Part shown: positions 49,037-58,758 of the stretch, in pieces | How positions within the stretch are numbered: position 1 is the stretch's first letter | Layout: the number at the start of each line of letters is the position of its first letter | Origin: CAYNLK01 sp964398055 | Lineage (GTDB): Bacteria; Chloroflexota; Anaerolineae; 4572-78; J111 | Assembly (NCBI GenBank): GCA_964398055.1 | Contig: CAYNLK010000025.1 | Location: 25,082-89,081 of the forward strand | Direction: 5' to 3' | DNA: 64,000 nt | Translations under genes and position numbers: made by a program | Notes under the pieces: model-generated | Told to the model about the DNA's origin: nothing | What the model saw: the letters and a program-made list of their open reading frames with translations, nothing else | Databases searched by the model: none

Positions 49037-49972
49037 ATGCATTTTCAAAGCTACGCCGTCATCGGGACCGGCGCGCTGGGCGGTTACTACGGCGGCCGGT
49101 TGCAGCAGGCCGGGGCTGAGGTCCATTTTTTGCTCCGCAGCGACTACGAGCACGTACGCCGCCACGGCCTGCGGATCGAGTCCATCGCCGGTGATTTTGA
49201 ACTGCCTCGGGTCAAGGCGTATCGCCATGCAACGGACATGCCCCCGTGCGAGGTGGTGCTGGTCACGCTGAAGAGCACCCAAAACCATTGCCTGCCGGAA
49301 CTGTTGCCGCCGCTGGTCAAAGCCGACACCATTGTGGCGGTGCTGCAAAACGGCCTGGGCATCGAAGCTGAGGCGGCGGCCATTGTGGGGGCTGATAAAG
49401 TGGTCGGCGGGCTTTGCTTCATCTGCTCGAATAAAGTGGGGCCAGGCCATATTCGCCATCTGGATTACGGGCAAATTACCCTGGCCGAATATACCGCCGA
49501 CGACAGGCCGGGCGGTATTACCGCGCGCCTGCGTTGGCTGGCCGCCGATCTGGAGCAGGCCCGCATCCCGCTGACCCTGGCCGATGACCTGGTTACGGCT
49601 CGCTGGAAGAAGTTGGTCTGGAATATTCCCTTCAACGGCCTATCGGTGGTGCTCAACGCCGCAACCGACGAACTGATTCAGTGTGAGCATAGCCGGGCTT
49701 TGGCCATCGAGTTGATGCAGGAGGTGCTGGCGGCCGCGGCGGTAGTTCACCAACGGCACATTCCGGCCAGCTTTATCCATGAGATGGTGGCGGCCACGGC
49801 TCAGATGCAGCCGTACCGGACCAGCATGAAGCTGGATTATGACGCCGGCCGGCCGCTGGAGGTCGAGGCTATCTTTGGTCGCCCTTTGAGGTTGGCCCAG
49901 GCGGCCGGATTGGCGGTCGGGCATCTGGATACGGTGTATCGGCAGTTGAAATTTTTGGATAGTAGAGCGTGA
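49037..49972 (+). CDS. panE: 2-dehydropantoate 2-reductase (ketopantoate reductase family)
   Basis: This 311-residue protein has an N-terminal NADPH motif, YAVIGTGALGGYYGGRLQQAG. The middle NGLGIE and a C-terminal ARWKKLVWNIPFNGLSVVL segment carry the catalytic-helix Lys, and a later SMKLDYDAGRPLEVE-type motif is also present. It reduces ketopantoate to pantoate in coenzyme A synthesis; members of the family can also act on other 2-keto acids. It is close to and probably co-transcribed with arfB. Confidence 0.92.
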   Translation: MHFQSYAVIGTGALGGYYGGRLQQAGAEVHFLLRSDYEHVRRHGLRIESIAGDFELPRVKAYRHATDMPPCEVVLVTLKSTQNHCLPELLPPLVKADTIVAVLQNGLGIEAEAAAIVGADKVVGGLCFICSNKVGPGHIRHLDYGQITLAEYTADDRPGGITARLRWLAADLEQARIPLTLADDLVTARWKKLVWNIPFNGLSVVLNAATDELIQCEHSRALAIELMQEVLAAAAVVHQRHIPASFIHEMVAATAQMQPYRTSMKLDYDAGRPLEVEAIFGRPLRLAQAAGLAVGHLDTVYRQLKFLDSRA

Positions 49973-49978
49973 AGGGGT

Positions 49979-50404
49979 ATGATCGAGATCACGCCGACGA
50001 TTGCCATTGATGAGCAGGAGATCAAGCTAGATTTTATGCGGGCATCCGGGCCGGGTGGTCAGAACGTCAATAAGGTGGCCAGCGCGGTCCAACTTCGCTT
50101 TAATGTGCGAAATTCAGCCTCATTGCCGGCTGATGTGCGGGCGCGTCTGGCTCGGCTGGCCGGGCGGCGGCTAACCGAAGCCGGCGAGCTGATTATCAAG
50201 GCGCGGCGCTTCCGGACGCAGGAGCAAAATCGACAGGATGCCCTCAACCGCCTGGTCGAACTCATCCGCCGGGCCATTGAAAAACCCAAACCCCGCCGCC
50301 AAACCCGGCCGTCTGCCGCCGTAAGGGAGCGCCGGTTGGCGACTAAACGTCGCCGGAGTGAGGTTAAACGCCGGCGAGGGGTGGTTTGGGACGTTGAGGA
50401 ATAG
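49979..50404 (+). CDS. arfB: Alternative ribosome-rescue factor ArfB (peptidyl-tRNA hydrolase)
   Basis: This 141-residue release-factor-like protein has the GGQ motif in RASGPGGQNVNKVASAV at ~21-37 and a long basic C-terminal tail (many Arg/Lys) that in ArfB enters the empty mRNA channel. It lacks the stop-codon-recognition domains of RF1 and RF2. It frees stalled ribosomes by hydrolysing peptidyl-tRNA. ATG 49979 is seven bases after the panE stop. Confidence 0.95.
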   Translation: MIEITPTIAIDEQEIKLDFMRASGPGGQNVNKVASAVQLRFNVRNSASLPADVRARLARLAGRRLTEAGELIIKARRFRTQEQNRQDALNRLVELIRRAIEKPKPRRQTRPSAAVRERRLATKRRRSEVKRRRGVVWDVEE

Positions 50405-50627
50405 TGGACAACGGTGCTTATGAAGTCAGCATTGGGGGATGGTCATAATATTTACGATTTGACGAATATGACAGCAACGGTTGAATATGGTAAAATGACC
50501 AGGTTGGGTTCATTTTTTGAGGTGACTTGAAAAGCTGTGGCGGAGCAAAATATGTGGTTAAGCGGATTGGTTTGGCCCAAAGATTTAGCTGTCGCCTGCG
50601 CCAGACCAGAGTTCAATGGAGTCTGGT

Positions 50628-51038
50628 ATGAGCACTAAACCCGTTAAGTCGTCTTGGGTTGCCTTTGTTCTTTTCTACCTCATCCTGGGCTTAATCATTA
50701 CTATTTTGGACTGGTTTAATGGGGTCCTGACCGTCAACTATTGGGGCGCCCAAATTGGACTCATTACCCTGGGGGTTGGGGTTTTAGCGATCATAGGGTT
50801 TTGGCTGAAAGATCTCACTGCGGCTCGGGGCATCTTGCTGGCTTTTACTGTGGGGGTCCTGACCATTATCCCGGCGGTCTTGATGGGGTTAGGCCGGATT
50901 CCCGGCTTTTGGACGCAATATTTTTCGGTTGCCCTGGGGATGGCCGCGGGTAGCTTTTTGACCTTCCTCTTCTTACTTTTTTCCAGAAAATTAACTAAAG
51001 AAGAGTCAACTGAGCTGGAGACGGATCACTTTGAGTGA
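50628..51038 (+). CDS. Four-helix hypothetical membrane protein
   Basis: This 136-residue protein has four strongly hydrophobic segments of about 20 residues and short polar ends; no known family was recognised. ATG 50628 is preceded by GGAG at 50618. Its last codons overlap the TTG start of the glycosyltransferase gene by eight bases, so the pair is co-translated. The gap from 50405 to 50627 shows no gene and no confident promoter. Confidence 0.7.
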   Translation: MSTKPVKSSWVAFVLFYLILGLIITILDWFNGVLTVNYWGAQIGLITLGVGVLAIIGFWLKDLTAARGILLAFTVGVLTIIPAVLMGLGRIPGFWTQYFSVALGMAAGSFLTFLFLLFSRKLTKEESTELETDHFE

Positions 51039-51990
51039 GCAGAGCGAACTCATCAAATGCAGTGTTGGCATTACGGCCCATAATGAGGAGGCCAATATTG
51101 CCCAATTGCTGCAGGCCATGCTGAACCAACGGCTGCATACCGTTGAAATCACCCAAATCATCGTGGTAGCTTCCGGGTGTACCGACCGTACCGTTGATGT
51201 TGTCAAGGAGTTTCAGGCCAGGGAGCCTCGCCTGGAGCTATTTGTGCAGGAAAGACGGGAAGGTAAAACCAGCGCCATCAATGTTTTCCTCAAGCACGCC
51301 AGGGAAGCCATTTGTGTGCTGGAAAGCGGCGATACCCTGCCGCATGAAGATACCATTGAGAATATGGTCCGTATGTTCGCCGACCCGGCCGTGGGCATGA
51401 CCGGGGCCCACAAGGTGCCGGTGAATACGCCGGAACATATTGTGGGCTATCTCTCTCATTTGCGCCTGAAAATGGAGCATCAACTCTGCCTGGAAATCCC
51501 CCGGTTGGGTGAATTGATCGCCTTCCGCAAGGTGTTTGATCAAATCCCGCCCGACGTGGCTATGGACGAGGCTTTTGTGGAGGCTTTGGTGGTGCGCCGC
51601 GGCTTGCAGGTGCGCTATGCCCCCGACGCGGTCGTCTTCAATATGGGGCCGGAAACGGTGGCTGATTTTATCAGGCAGCGCCGGCGCAATCACGCCGGCC
51701 ATCTTCACTTAAAAGAGAAGTACGGTTACGAAGTATCGAGCCTGGGCGCGCCGCGACTGTTGAAGTTGGCGCTGGATGAAATTTGGGGCGCCATCCGGCT
51801 CATCTGGGTGCTGGGAGTGTTGGCTTTGTTGGAGGGCTACTCGCGGATGTTGGGCTGGTATGATTATAAAGTCCGCAAACGTACCCACGTGGTCTGGGAT
51901 ATTGCCTGGACGACCAAGGAGGTCAAGCGCTCGGTCGATGCCAGCGGTATCCACATTACCTCGCCGCATATGCCGGCCAGGCGGAAGTAG
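51031..51990 (+). CDS. Family-2 glycosyltransferase
   Basis: This 319-residue GT-A enzyme has SVGITAHNEEANIAQLLQAM at the N-terminus, VVASGCTDRTVDVVKEF, and CVLESGDTLPHEDT, where ESGD replaces the common DxD. The late FIRQRRRNHAGHLHLKEKYG resembles the (Q/R)xxRW loop. A hydrophobic stretch near residue 255-275 (LIWVLGVLALLEGY) suggests membrane association. It may add sugars to a lipid or protein. TTG 51031 is used, with GGAG upstream. Confidence 0.87.
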   Translation: MSEQSELIKCSVGITAHNEEANIAQLLQAMLNQRLHTVEITQIIVVASGCTDRTVDVVKEFQAREPRLELFVQERREGKTSAINVFLKHAREAICVLESGDTLPHEDTIENMVRMFADPAVGMTGAHKVPVNTPEHIVGYLSHLRLKMEHQLCLEIPRLGELIAFRKVFDQIPPDVAMDEAFVEALVVRRGLQVRYAPDAVVFNMGPETVADFIRQRRRNHAGHLHLKEKYGYEVSSLGAPRLLKLALDEIWGAIRLIWVLGVLALLEGYSRMLGWYDYKVRKRTHVVWDIAWTTKEVKRSVDASGIHITSPHMPARRK

Positions 51991-52127
51991 CCAAGTGACT
52001 TCCGGACAGTTAACTTGACCGGGGTAGTTTCAAGTGCAGATGGCTTCACTCTGCACTTTTTTTGCGCCTTGCCTATTTTTACCGCATAATACGGTTTTTC
52101 AAAGCCTACCGGGGAGAGAAAGTTCAT

Positions 52128-53201
52128 TTGAAAGATAAAGTGATGACCGCCCTGAAAGCTTTTATTAGCTTGGGGCTGATGGCGTACCTGTTTTACCACT
52201 TTTTATCCGACCCACAAGATCGCCAGATTCTACTGACCATCCTAACCACGGCCAACTATTGGTATCTATTGTTGGCTTTGGCCCTGTTTGTGATAGCTAT
52301 AATTACCAATGGCGTTAAGTGGTATATTTTGCTCCGGGCGCAGGGGATCCCGGTACCGTTGGGGCCGGTTATCAGCTACACCTTTGTTGGCTCCTTCTTC
52401 AACAATTTCTTGCCGGCCAACGTGGGCGGTGACGTGATGCGCGGTTACGGTTTGGCTCGCTACACCGAGCGCAGCGCCGAAGCGGCGGTCTCGGTGGTGG
52501 TTGACCGGATTATTGGTTTGCTGGCTTTCATGTTTACGGCAGTGGTGGCGGCCCTGGCGGCGGTCAACATCATTCCCACCGGGCAAAGCCAAACCGACCA
52601 GCTCCTGGCCCAAAACCTGGCCCAGGTGGAGGTTGTCGCTATGTTGGGCATGGTCATCATCGTGATGGCCTTTGCCGTTATGTTGAGCCAGCATCTCCGG
52701 CAATTGATTGGTTACCTGTTCGACATCAAGGGTCTCAAACCGCTCCAGCCGCTCTACCACCGCATCTCCGACGCCTTTGGGGCCTATCGCCACCAGTTCG
52801 CGGCTTTGTTGACGGCTTTTGCGGTGGGGGTGGGCACGGTGCTCTTAACCGGGCTGGTGGATATTGCCATTGTGGCCGGACTCAATGGGGCAATTCCACC
52901 GATTTACATTTTTCTGTTCAATCCGATTATTGCCGTGGCTTTGATCGCGCCGATCAGTATCGGCGGCCTGGGGACCGGTTCGTTATTGTATGTTTATTTT
53001 TATGGGTTAGTGGGGGTACCGGCTACCCTGGCTTTTGCCCTGTCGCTGCTCAAGCAGGGGATCGTCTACGTGGGTAGTTTGCCGGGCGGGGTGTTGTGGC
53101 TGAGGTGGCGTGAACCGAAGTCGAGCAGCGGGCCGGCCGGGGCTGATAGCCGCTTGGTCGAGGCGCAACCGGGTGGGGAGATCGAGCAGAAGGCGCTGTA
53201 A
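52128..53201 (+). CDS. Lysylphosphatidylglycerol synthase TM-region (flippase-like) membrane protein
   Basis: This 357-residue protein has about eight hydrophobic helices and the family signature SFFNNFLPANVGGDVMRGYGL at ~95-115. A C-terminal GGLGTGSLLYVYFYGLVG segment follows, then a soluble tail. PF03706 proteins include MprF flippase domains and AglD-like membrane proteins. Neighbouring GT2 and small membrane genes suggest envelope glycolipid handling. TTG 52128 was chosen because GGGGAG lies 11 bases upstream; ATG 52143 is an alternative. Confidence 0.83.
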   Translation: MKDKVMTALKAFISLGLMAYLFYHFLSDPQDRQILLTILTTANYWYLLLALALFVIAIITNGVKWYILLRAQGIPVPLGPVISYTFVGSFFNNFLPANVGGDVMRGYGLARYTERSAEAAVSVVVDRIIGLLAFMFTAVVAALAAVNIIPTGQSQTDQLLAQNLAQVEVVAMLGMVIIVMAFAVMLSQHLRQLIGYLFDIKGLKPLQPLYHRISDAFGAYRHQFAALLTAFAVGVGTVLLTGLVDIAIVAGLNGAIPPIYIFLFNPIIAVALIAPISIGGLGTGSLLYVYFYGLVGVPATLAFALSLLKQGIVYVGSLPGGVLWLRWREPKSSSGPAGADSRLVEAQPGGEIEQKAL

Positions 53202-53218
53202 ATAACTATAACTATTCG

Positions 53219-53300
53219 GGTGACCGGCGCTTTAGCTGCAACAAAGCGAGTTGCTTACGGAAAATCAAACCTCTTTCGCCTGGCGTAAGTGCCGGTCACC
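53219..53300. repeat. GGTGACCGGC ... GCCGGTCACC inverted repeat between convergent genes
   Basis: The 10-base ends are perfect inverted repeats around a 62-base loop that contains further short pairings (AAGCGAGTTGC...). It lies exactly in the gap between the flippase-like and RNase J genes and may aid bidirectional transcript ending. Confidence 0.7.
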
Positions 53301-53305
53301 TGCGG

Positions 53306-54970
53306 TTATACCTCTAACACCATCGGGAAGATCATTGGCCGGCGGCGGGTGCGTTTATACAGGAATTGGGTTAAATTATCCCGAATGACGGTGGCGGCGG
53401 TATCGCGATGCATTTTGCCGCTCTCTAGCAGCTCGATGACCCGTTCTTTGGCTTCCTCCAGCAGATCCTCCGAGTCGCGGATATAGACAAAGCCCCGCGA
53501 AATAATATCGGGACCTTCCATCAACTCGCCGGTTTGTTCATCCAGGGCAATGACCACCACCACAAAGCCATCACGCGAGAGCAAATGCCGATCTCTCAGG
53601 ACCACGCTGCCCACATCGCCAATACCCAGGCCGTCGACCATCACGTGACCACTGGAAATCCGCTCGGCCAGCCAGGCTCCCTCTTCCGCAAATTCGATAA
53701 CCTGGCCATTCTCGATGACAAAGATATTCTCGGCCGGAATACCGACCTCCTGGCCCAGCCGGCCGTGCAGAACCATCATCCGGTATTCGCCCTGAACAGG
53801 AATGAAATATTTAGGCCGGGTCAGCTCCAGCATCATCTTCTGTTCTTCTTGCGAAGCGTGACCCGATACGTGCACCGGCATCAGGTTCTGGTAGATGACA
53901 TCGACCCCCAGGCGGAAAAGATTGTTAATAGTCCGATGAACCAACTCCTCATTGCCGGGGATAGCGGTGGCCGACAGGATGGCCGTATCGCCCGGCTTTA
54001 AGCTAACCTGGCGGTGCTCCCGGTTGGCCATCCGCACCAGGGCGCTGGTTGGCTCGCCCTGCGTACCGGTGCAGACAATGGCAATCTGCGAGTCGGGATA
54101 ATCTTCCAAATCGTCAACGTGGACAATCATATCTTCGGGCGCGCTTAAATAACCCAGGTCCAGGGCCATTTTGACGTTGTCGACCATACTCCGGCCCACT
54201 ACGGCCAATTTACGGTTATGTTTCAGGGCAATATTGATGACCTGCTGCACTCGCGAGATGTTGGAGGCAAAGGTTGAAACAATAATCCGCCCCCGGGCCT
54301 GGCTAAAAATCTGTTCAAAGGTCTCGCTCACAATTTGCTCGGAGGGGGTATGGCCGGATCGTTCGGCGTTGGTGCTATCCGATAGCAGAGCCAGTACACC
54401 TTCGTCGCCATAGGCGCGGAGGCGATCATAGTCAGGCAGCTTGCCGTCGGCCGGGTTGGGGTCAAACTTGTACTCGCCGGTGTGGATGACCAGCCCCCGA
54501 GGCGTGTGGATGGCATAGCCCACGGCATCCGGGATGGAGTGGCACACGTGGAACGGTTCGATGGTAAAGGAGCCCAACTGAATGACGCTTTTGGCGCTGA
54601 TGGTATTGATTTCTGTCTGCGCCAACAACTTCGCTTCCTTGAGTTTGACCTCGATCAAACCGCGGGTCAGGGCAGTCGCGTAAAGGGGCACCGGCATTTC
54701 TGGCAAGATGTACGGCAAGGCGCCAATGTGATCCTCATGGCCGTGCGTCAAGAAAATAGCTTTCAGCAGCTCCGGATTATCCAATAAATAGGTGATATCC
54801 GGGATCACCATGTCGATGCCCAGCATATCATTTTCCGGAAACATCAGCCCACAATCGATGGCAATGGCTTCATCGCCATACTCAATCAGCAGCATATTCT
54901 TGCCGACTTCTCCAAGTCCACCAAGCGGAACGATGCGTAAATTTTCTGTCACCGGGGGCTCCTGGGTCAA
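53306..54970 (-). CDS. rnj: Ribonuclease J
   Basis: This 554-residue metallo-beta-lactamase/beta-CASP enzyme has FLTHGHEDHIGALPY at ~73-87 (zinc His/Asp cluster), VCHSIPDAVG, and the beta-CASP residues SRVQQVINIALKHNRK, TGTQGEP and HVSGHASQEEQ. A C-terminal domain ends RTRRRPMIFPMVLEV. It processes and degrades RNA from the 5' end and also by endonucleolysis. It is divergently placed from the deformylase gene, across a heptamer-repeat region. Confidence 0.97.
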   Translation of the reverse strand: MTQEPPVTENLRIVPLGGLGEVGKNMLLIEYGDEAIAIDCGLMFPENDMLGIDMVIPDITYLLDNPELLKAIFLTHGHEDHIGALPYILPEMPVPLYATALTRGLIEVKLKEAKLLAQTEINTISAKSVIQLGSFTIEPFHVCHSIPDAVGYAIHTPRGLVIHTGEYKFDPNPADGKLPDYDRLRAYGDEGVLALLSDSTNAERSGHTPSEQIVSETFEQIFSQARGRIIVSTFASNISRVQQVINIALKHNRKLAVVGRSMVDNVKMALDLGYLSAPEDMIVHVDDLEDYPDSQIAIVCTGTQGEPTSALVRMANREHRQVSLKPGDTAILSATAIPGNEELVHRTINNLFRLGVDVIYQNLMPVHVSGHASQEEQKMMLELTRPKYFIPVQGEYRMMVLHGRLGQEVGIPAENIFVIENGQVIEFAEEGAWLAERISSGHVMVDGLGIGDVGSVVLRDRHLLSRDGFVVVVIALDEQTGELMEGPDIISRGFVYIRDSEDLLEEAKERVIELLESGKMHRDTAATVIRDNLTQFLYKRTRRRPMIFPMVLEV

Positions 54971-54971
54971 C

Positions 54972-55059
54972 TATGAATGATGAATGGTGAATGATGAACT
55001 GTGAATGGTGAATGGTGAATGGTTAATAATTCACAATTCATCATTCGCCATTCACAATT
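54972..55059. repeat. Heptamer repeat GTGAATG and inverted ATTCAC words
   Basis: Tandem 7-base words (GATGAAT, GGTGAAT, GTGAATG) at 54972-55020 are mirrored by AATTCAC/CATTCGCC words to 55059, making a long imperfect hairpin immediately before the RNase J start codon on its 5' side. Confidence 0.8.
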
Positions 55060-55138
55060 AGCTAGTTTAGGCTTTTGGCTCAAATTGGTCAAGCGCGGGG
55101 CGGCGATTCTTGTCAATGGGGGTATATTGTAAATTTGT

Positions 55139-55167
55139 TTGACAGTCTTCTTGATGAAGGCTATTAT
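55139..55167 (+). promoter_or_regulatory. Sigma70-type promoter of def
   Basis: TTGACA at 55139-55144 and TATTAT at 55162-55167 are 17 bases apart. The start codon is 29 bases after the -10 box, leaving a short leader. Confidence 0.75.
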
Positions 55168-55195
55168 ACCCTCATAAAATTTTCCGGGGGCAGTC

Positions 55196-55759
55196 ATGGC
55201 TCTTAGAGAAGTAATTTATATGAATGATGAGCGGCTGCGTCAGAAAGCAAAAAAAGTGACGCGCTTTACGCCGCAGCTTAAAAAATTGGCCCAGGATATG
55301 CTGGAAACGATGCGCCATTACCAGGGAGTCGGCCTGGCCGGCCCCCAAATTGGAGTGATGCAGCGCATATTTGTGGCTGAAATCCCGGCTGCCAGGGGCG
55401 ACGGCGAGGAACCCCATCCCCAGAGCGGCAAGAGTTACGTGCTCATCAACCCCGAAATTATCAAAGCGGCTGAAGAAATGGTCGAAGGGCAGGAAGGTTG
55501 CCTGTCGATCCCGGGCTGGCAGGGGCTGATCGAACGGCCGGGTTGGGTTGAGGTCAAGGCTCAAAATGTCGACGGTAAGAAATTTAAGCTCAAGGTCGAC
55601 GATCTTTTGGCCCGCGTCTTCATGCACGAAATCGATCATCTGAATGGGGTCCTGTTCATCGACCACATCAAGGATCCGGACAAATTATGGCAAGTTCCAC
55701 CCGCCGATGCCGGTACCGAAGAGCCAACCGCAGTTGATGCTGTCCAAACCTTGGCCTGA
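55196..55759 (+). CDS. def: Peptide deformylase
   Basis: This 187-residue enzyme has all three deformylase motifs: GVGLAGPQIG at ~45-54, EGCLSIPG at ~99-106, and HEIDHLNG at ~144-151 (two zinc/iron His ligands and catalytic Glu). It removes the formyl group from N-terminal methionine of new proteins. A short insertion (RGDGEEPHPQSG) precedes motif 2. ATG 55196 matches the family start. The ~120-base gap to aceE shows no other gene. Confidence 0.97.
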   Translation: MALREVIYMNDERLRQKAKKVTRFTPQLKKLAQDMLETMRHYQGVGLAGPQIGVMQRIFVAEIPAARGDGEEPHPQSGKSYVLINPEIIKAAEEMVEGQEGCLSIPGWQGLIERPGWVEVKAQNVDGKKFKLKVDDLLARVFMHEIDHLNGVLFIDHIKDPDKLWQVPPADAGTEEPTAVDAVQTLA

Positions 55760-55880
55760 CCAGCCGCCGGTTTGTTTCTGTCCGTTCCTGAGTTCAGGTT
55801 CGGCCCGGGTAGAATGTTCTAATCTCCTCTAAACCCTGCGAGTCTGACCCATAGAAATCCCTGTTACAGGAGTCAATAAA

Positions 55881-58571
55881 ATGAATGATGTTGTAGCCCA
55901 AGATTTACAGACCGACGAACTGGAGGCCATTGAAACGCGGGAGTGGCTGGAGTCGTTGAATTACGTATTGAATTATCGCGGCCCGGAGCGGGTGCGCAAT
56001 TTGCTGCAACAGCTCCAGAATTATGCTTACGGCGCCGGAGTGCATCTGCCTTTTTCGGCCAATACCCCTTATATCAATACCATCCCGGTCGAGGAGCAGC
56101 CTCGTTTTCCCGGTAACCGGGAGATCGAACGGCGCATCAAGAGTATTATCCGCTGGAACGCCATGGCCATGGTGGTCCGGGCTAATCGCTTAAATGAGGG
56201 CATTGGCGGCCACATCTCAACCTATGCCTCGGCTGCGGCTCTGTACGAGGTTGGCTTCAACCACTTCTTCCGGGGTCGCAATGAGCAGCAAGAAGGCGAT
56301 ATGATTTACTTCCAGGGGCATGCCTCGCCCGGCATCTATGTTCGGGCTTTTCTGGAAGGCCGCCTGAGCGAGGAGCAACTGCGCAACTTTAGGCGGGAAC
56401 TCCATCCCAACGGCGGTCTCTCTTCTTACCCTCACCCGTGGTTGATGCCCGATTTTTGGCAGTTCCCCACAGTGTCGATGGGCCTGGGTCCGATTATGGC
56501 CATCTATCAGGCTCGCTTCAACCATTATTTGGAAGATCGAGGGCTGAAACCGCGCAGCAACGCCAAAGTGTGGGCTTTTCTGGGCGACGGCGAAACCGAT
56601 GAGCCGGAGACATTAGGCGCGATTACCCTGGCCAGCCGCGAAAAGCTGGATAACCTGATCTTTGTGGTCAACTGTAATCTGCAGCGGCTGGATGGTCCGG
56701 TGCGAGGCAACGGCCAGATTATTCAGGAGCTGGAGCGAATTTTCCGCGGCGCCGGTTGGAATGTCATCAAGGTCATTTGGGGCAGCGACTGGGACCCTTT
56801 GCTGGCCAAAGATCACGAGGGTTTGCTGGTCAAGCGCCTGGAAGGATTGGTCGACGGCCAGGCTCAGCGTTATATTGTGGAAAGTGGGGATTACATCCGC
56901 CACAACTTCTTTGGGGTGGATAAGCGGCTGATGGAAATGGTTGAGCATTTGAGCGACGAGCAAATCCGCAAGCTGCGGCTGGGCGGCCACGATCCCCAAA
57001 AAATCTACGCCGCCTACAAAGCTGCGGTTGAACATAAAGGCTCACCGACCGTTATCCTGGCCCGGACCATCAAAGGTTACGGCCTGGGCGAGGCCGGTGA
57101 GGGTAAAAATATTACCCACCAACAAAAGAAGCTCAACGAGGAGGAGCTGCGCGAGTTCCGGACTCGCTTCAATATTCCCATTTCGGATGAAGATGTGGCC
57201 GAAACGCCCTTCTACCGCCCGCCTGAAGACAGCCCCGAAATGGTTTATCTAAAGCAGCGCCGTGAGGCTCTGGGCGGCTCTCTGCCCAGCCGGGCCGTGT
57301 TGGCCCCACCGCTCAAAACGCCAACCGAAGAGCTTTTTGAGGAGTTTTACGAAGGCACCAATGGCCGCGAAGTCTCCACCACTATGGTCTTTGTGCGGTT
57401 GCTAAGCAAGCTGCTGCGTGATAAAGAGGTTGGCCAATTGATTGTGCCCATTGTGCCCGACGAAGCGCGGACTTTTGGCATGGAGGCCCTCTTCCGGCAG
57501 TGCGGTATTTATGCCCACGCCGGCCAGCTCTACGAGCCGGTCGATTCCGACAGTCTGCTCTACTATAAGGAGGCCAAAAACGGCCAAATCTTGGAAGAAG
57601 GCATCACCGAGGCCGGTTCAATGTCGTCCTTCATTGCCGCCGGCACCGCCTACGCCACTCACGGCATCAATACGATCCCCTTCTTCATTTACTATTCGAT
57701 GTTTGGTTTCCAGCGTATCGGCGACCTTATCTGGGCGGCCGGTGATATGCGCTGCCGGGGTTTCTTGGTTGGGGCCACCTCTGGCCGGACGACTCTGAAC
57801 GGTGAGGGCTTGCAGCATCAGGATGGGCACAGCCACGTACTGGCCTCGACCGTGCCCAATCTGCTCACCTACGATCCTGCCTTTGCCTATGAGCTGGCCG
57901 TGATCATTCGCGAGGGCATTCGCCGCATGTATGAGGAGCAGGAAAGCATCTTCTACTATCTGACCGTGGGCAACGAGAATTATCCGATGGCCCACATGCC
58001 TGAGGGCGACCAGGTCAAAGCAGGTATTCTCAAGGGGATGTACAAGTTCAAACGTTCGGAGAAAAAGAAGGCCAGGCTCCACGCCCAACTTTTCGGCAGC
58101 GGGGCCATCTTGAATGAGGCTCTGAAAGCTCAAGCGCATCTTGAAGAGCGGTACGGCATTGCCGCCGACGTGTGGAGTGTGACCAGCTACAAGGAGCTGC
58201 GTCGAGACGGATTGGAGGTTGAGCGCTGGAACCTGCTCCATCCCGAAGAAGAACCGCGCCGGCCTTATGTGACTCAATGTCTGGCCGATGAGCCGGGTGT
58301 GTTTGTGGCCACTTCCGACTATATGAAAGTGCTGCCCGACTCCATCGCCCGCTGGTCGCCCAAACCCATCGTGTCGCTGGGGACGGACGGCTTTGGCCGG
58401 AGCGACACCCGCAAGGCGCTGCGCGACTTCTTTGAAATCGACTATCGCTACGTGACGCTGGGAGTGCTCAACTCGCTCTTGAAAGAGGACAAAATCAAGC
58501 CGGATGTGGTCAACGCGGCGATGGAAGAGCTGGAGATCAATCCGGCCAAGTTGAACCCGATGACTTCGTAG
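55881..58571 (+). CDS. aceE: Pyruvate dehydrogenase E1 component, homodimeric type
   Basis: This 896-residue thiamine diphosphate enzyme matches AceE throughout: FRGRNEQQEGDMIYFQGHASPG at ~134-155, the cofactor motif FLGDGETDEPE with NCNLQRLDGPV, then the transketolase-like halves (TEAGSMSSFIAAGTAYATHG; SVTSYKELRRDGLEVERWN). It decarboxylates pyruvate and acetylates the lipoyl domain of E2. ATG 55881 follows CAGGAG. The E2 gene lies 600 bases downstream, after an inserted MITE-like element and a hicBA pair. Confidence 0.98.
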   Translation: MNDVVAQDLQTDELEAIETREWLESLNYVLNYRGPERVRNLLQQLQNYAYGAGVHLPFSANTPYINTIPVEEQPRFPGNREIERRIKSIIRWNAMAMVVRANRLNEGIGGHISTYASAAALYEVGFNHFFRGRNEQQEGDMIYFQGHASPGIYVRAFLEGRLSEEQLRNFRRELHPNGGLSSYPHPWLMPDFWQFPTVSMGLGPIMAIYQARFNHYLEDRGLKPRSNAKVWAFLGDGETDEPETLGAITLASREKLDNLIFVVNCNLQRLDGPVRGNGQIIQELERIFRGAGWNVIKVIWGSDWDPLLAKDHEGLLVKRLEGLVDGQAQRYIVESGDYIRHNFFGVDKRLMEMVEHLSDEQIRKLRLGGHDPQKIYAAYKAAVEHKGSPTVILARTIKGYGLGEAGEGKNITHQQKKLNEEELREFRTRFNIPISDEDVAETPFYRPPEDSPEMVYLKQRREALGGSLPSRAVLAPPLKTPTEELFEEFYEGTNGREVSTTMVFVRLLSKLLRDKEVGQLIVPIVPDEARTFGMEALFRQCGIYAHAGQLYEPVDSDSLLYYKEAKNGQILEEGITEAGSMSSFIAAGTAYATHGINTIPFFIYYSMFGFQRIGDLIWAAGDMRCRGFLVGATSGRTTLNGEGLQHQDGHSHVLASTVPNLLTYDPAFAYELAVIIREGIRRMYEEQESIFYYLTVGNENYPMAHMPEGDQVKAGILKGMYKFKRSEKKKARLHAQLFGSGAILNEALKAQAHLEERYGIAADVWSVTSYKELRRDGLEVERWNLLHPEEEPRRPYVTQCLADEPGVFVATSDYMKVLPDSIARWSPKPIVSLGTDGFGRSDTRKALRDFFEIDYRYVTLGVLNSLLKEDKIKPDVVNAAMEELEINPAKLNPMTS

Positions 58572-58627
58572 ACCGGGGGCAAGTGGCAAGTAGTAAGGGC
58601 TTACAAGAATTCACTGATCCAGAATCT

Positions 58628-58724
58628 ATTACCCGACAAAATCCGGTGTAGGGGCGACCCCTTGTGGTCGCCCACGTGGGCAGACACAAGGTCTGCCCCT
58701 ACATTGGGTTGGATGTCGGGTAAT
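58628..58724. mobile_element. 97-bp MITE-like element with 11-bp TIRs and flanking direct repeats
   Basis: ATTACCCGACA at 58628-58638 and TGTCGGGTAAT at 58714-58724 are perfect inverted repeats. The direct repeat GATCCAGAATC flanks at 58616-58626 and 58727-58737, like a target-site duplication. The core holds opposed GTAGGGGCG-type hairpins like the palindrome at 697. Confidence 0.85.
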
Positions 58725-58758
58725 GAGATCCAGAATCGAAAGATTTTAGGAGGAAACG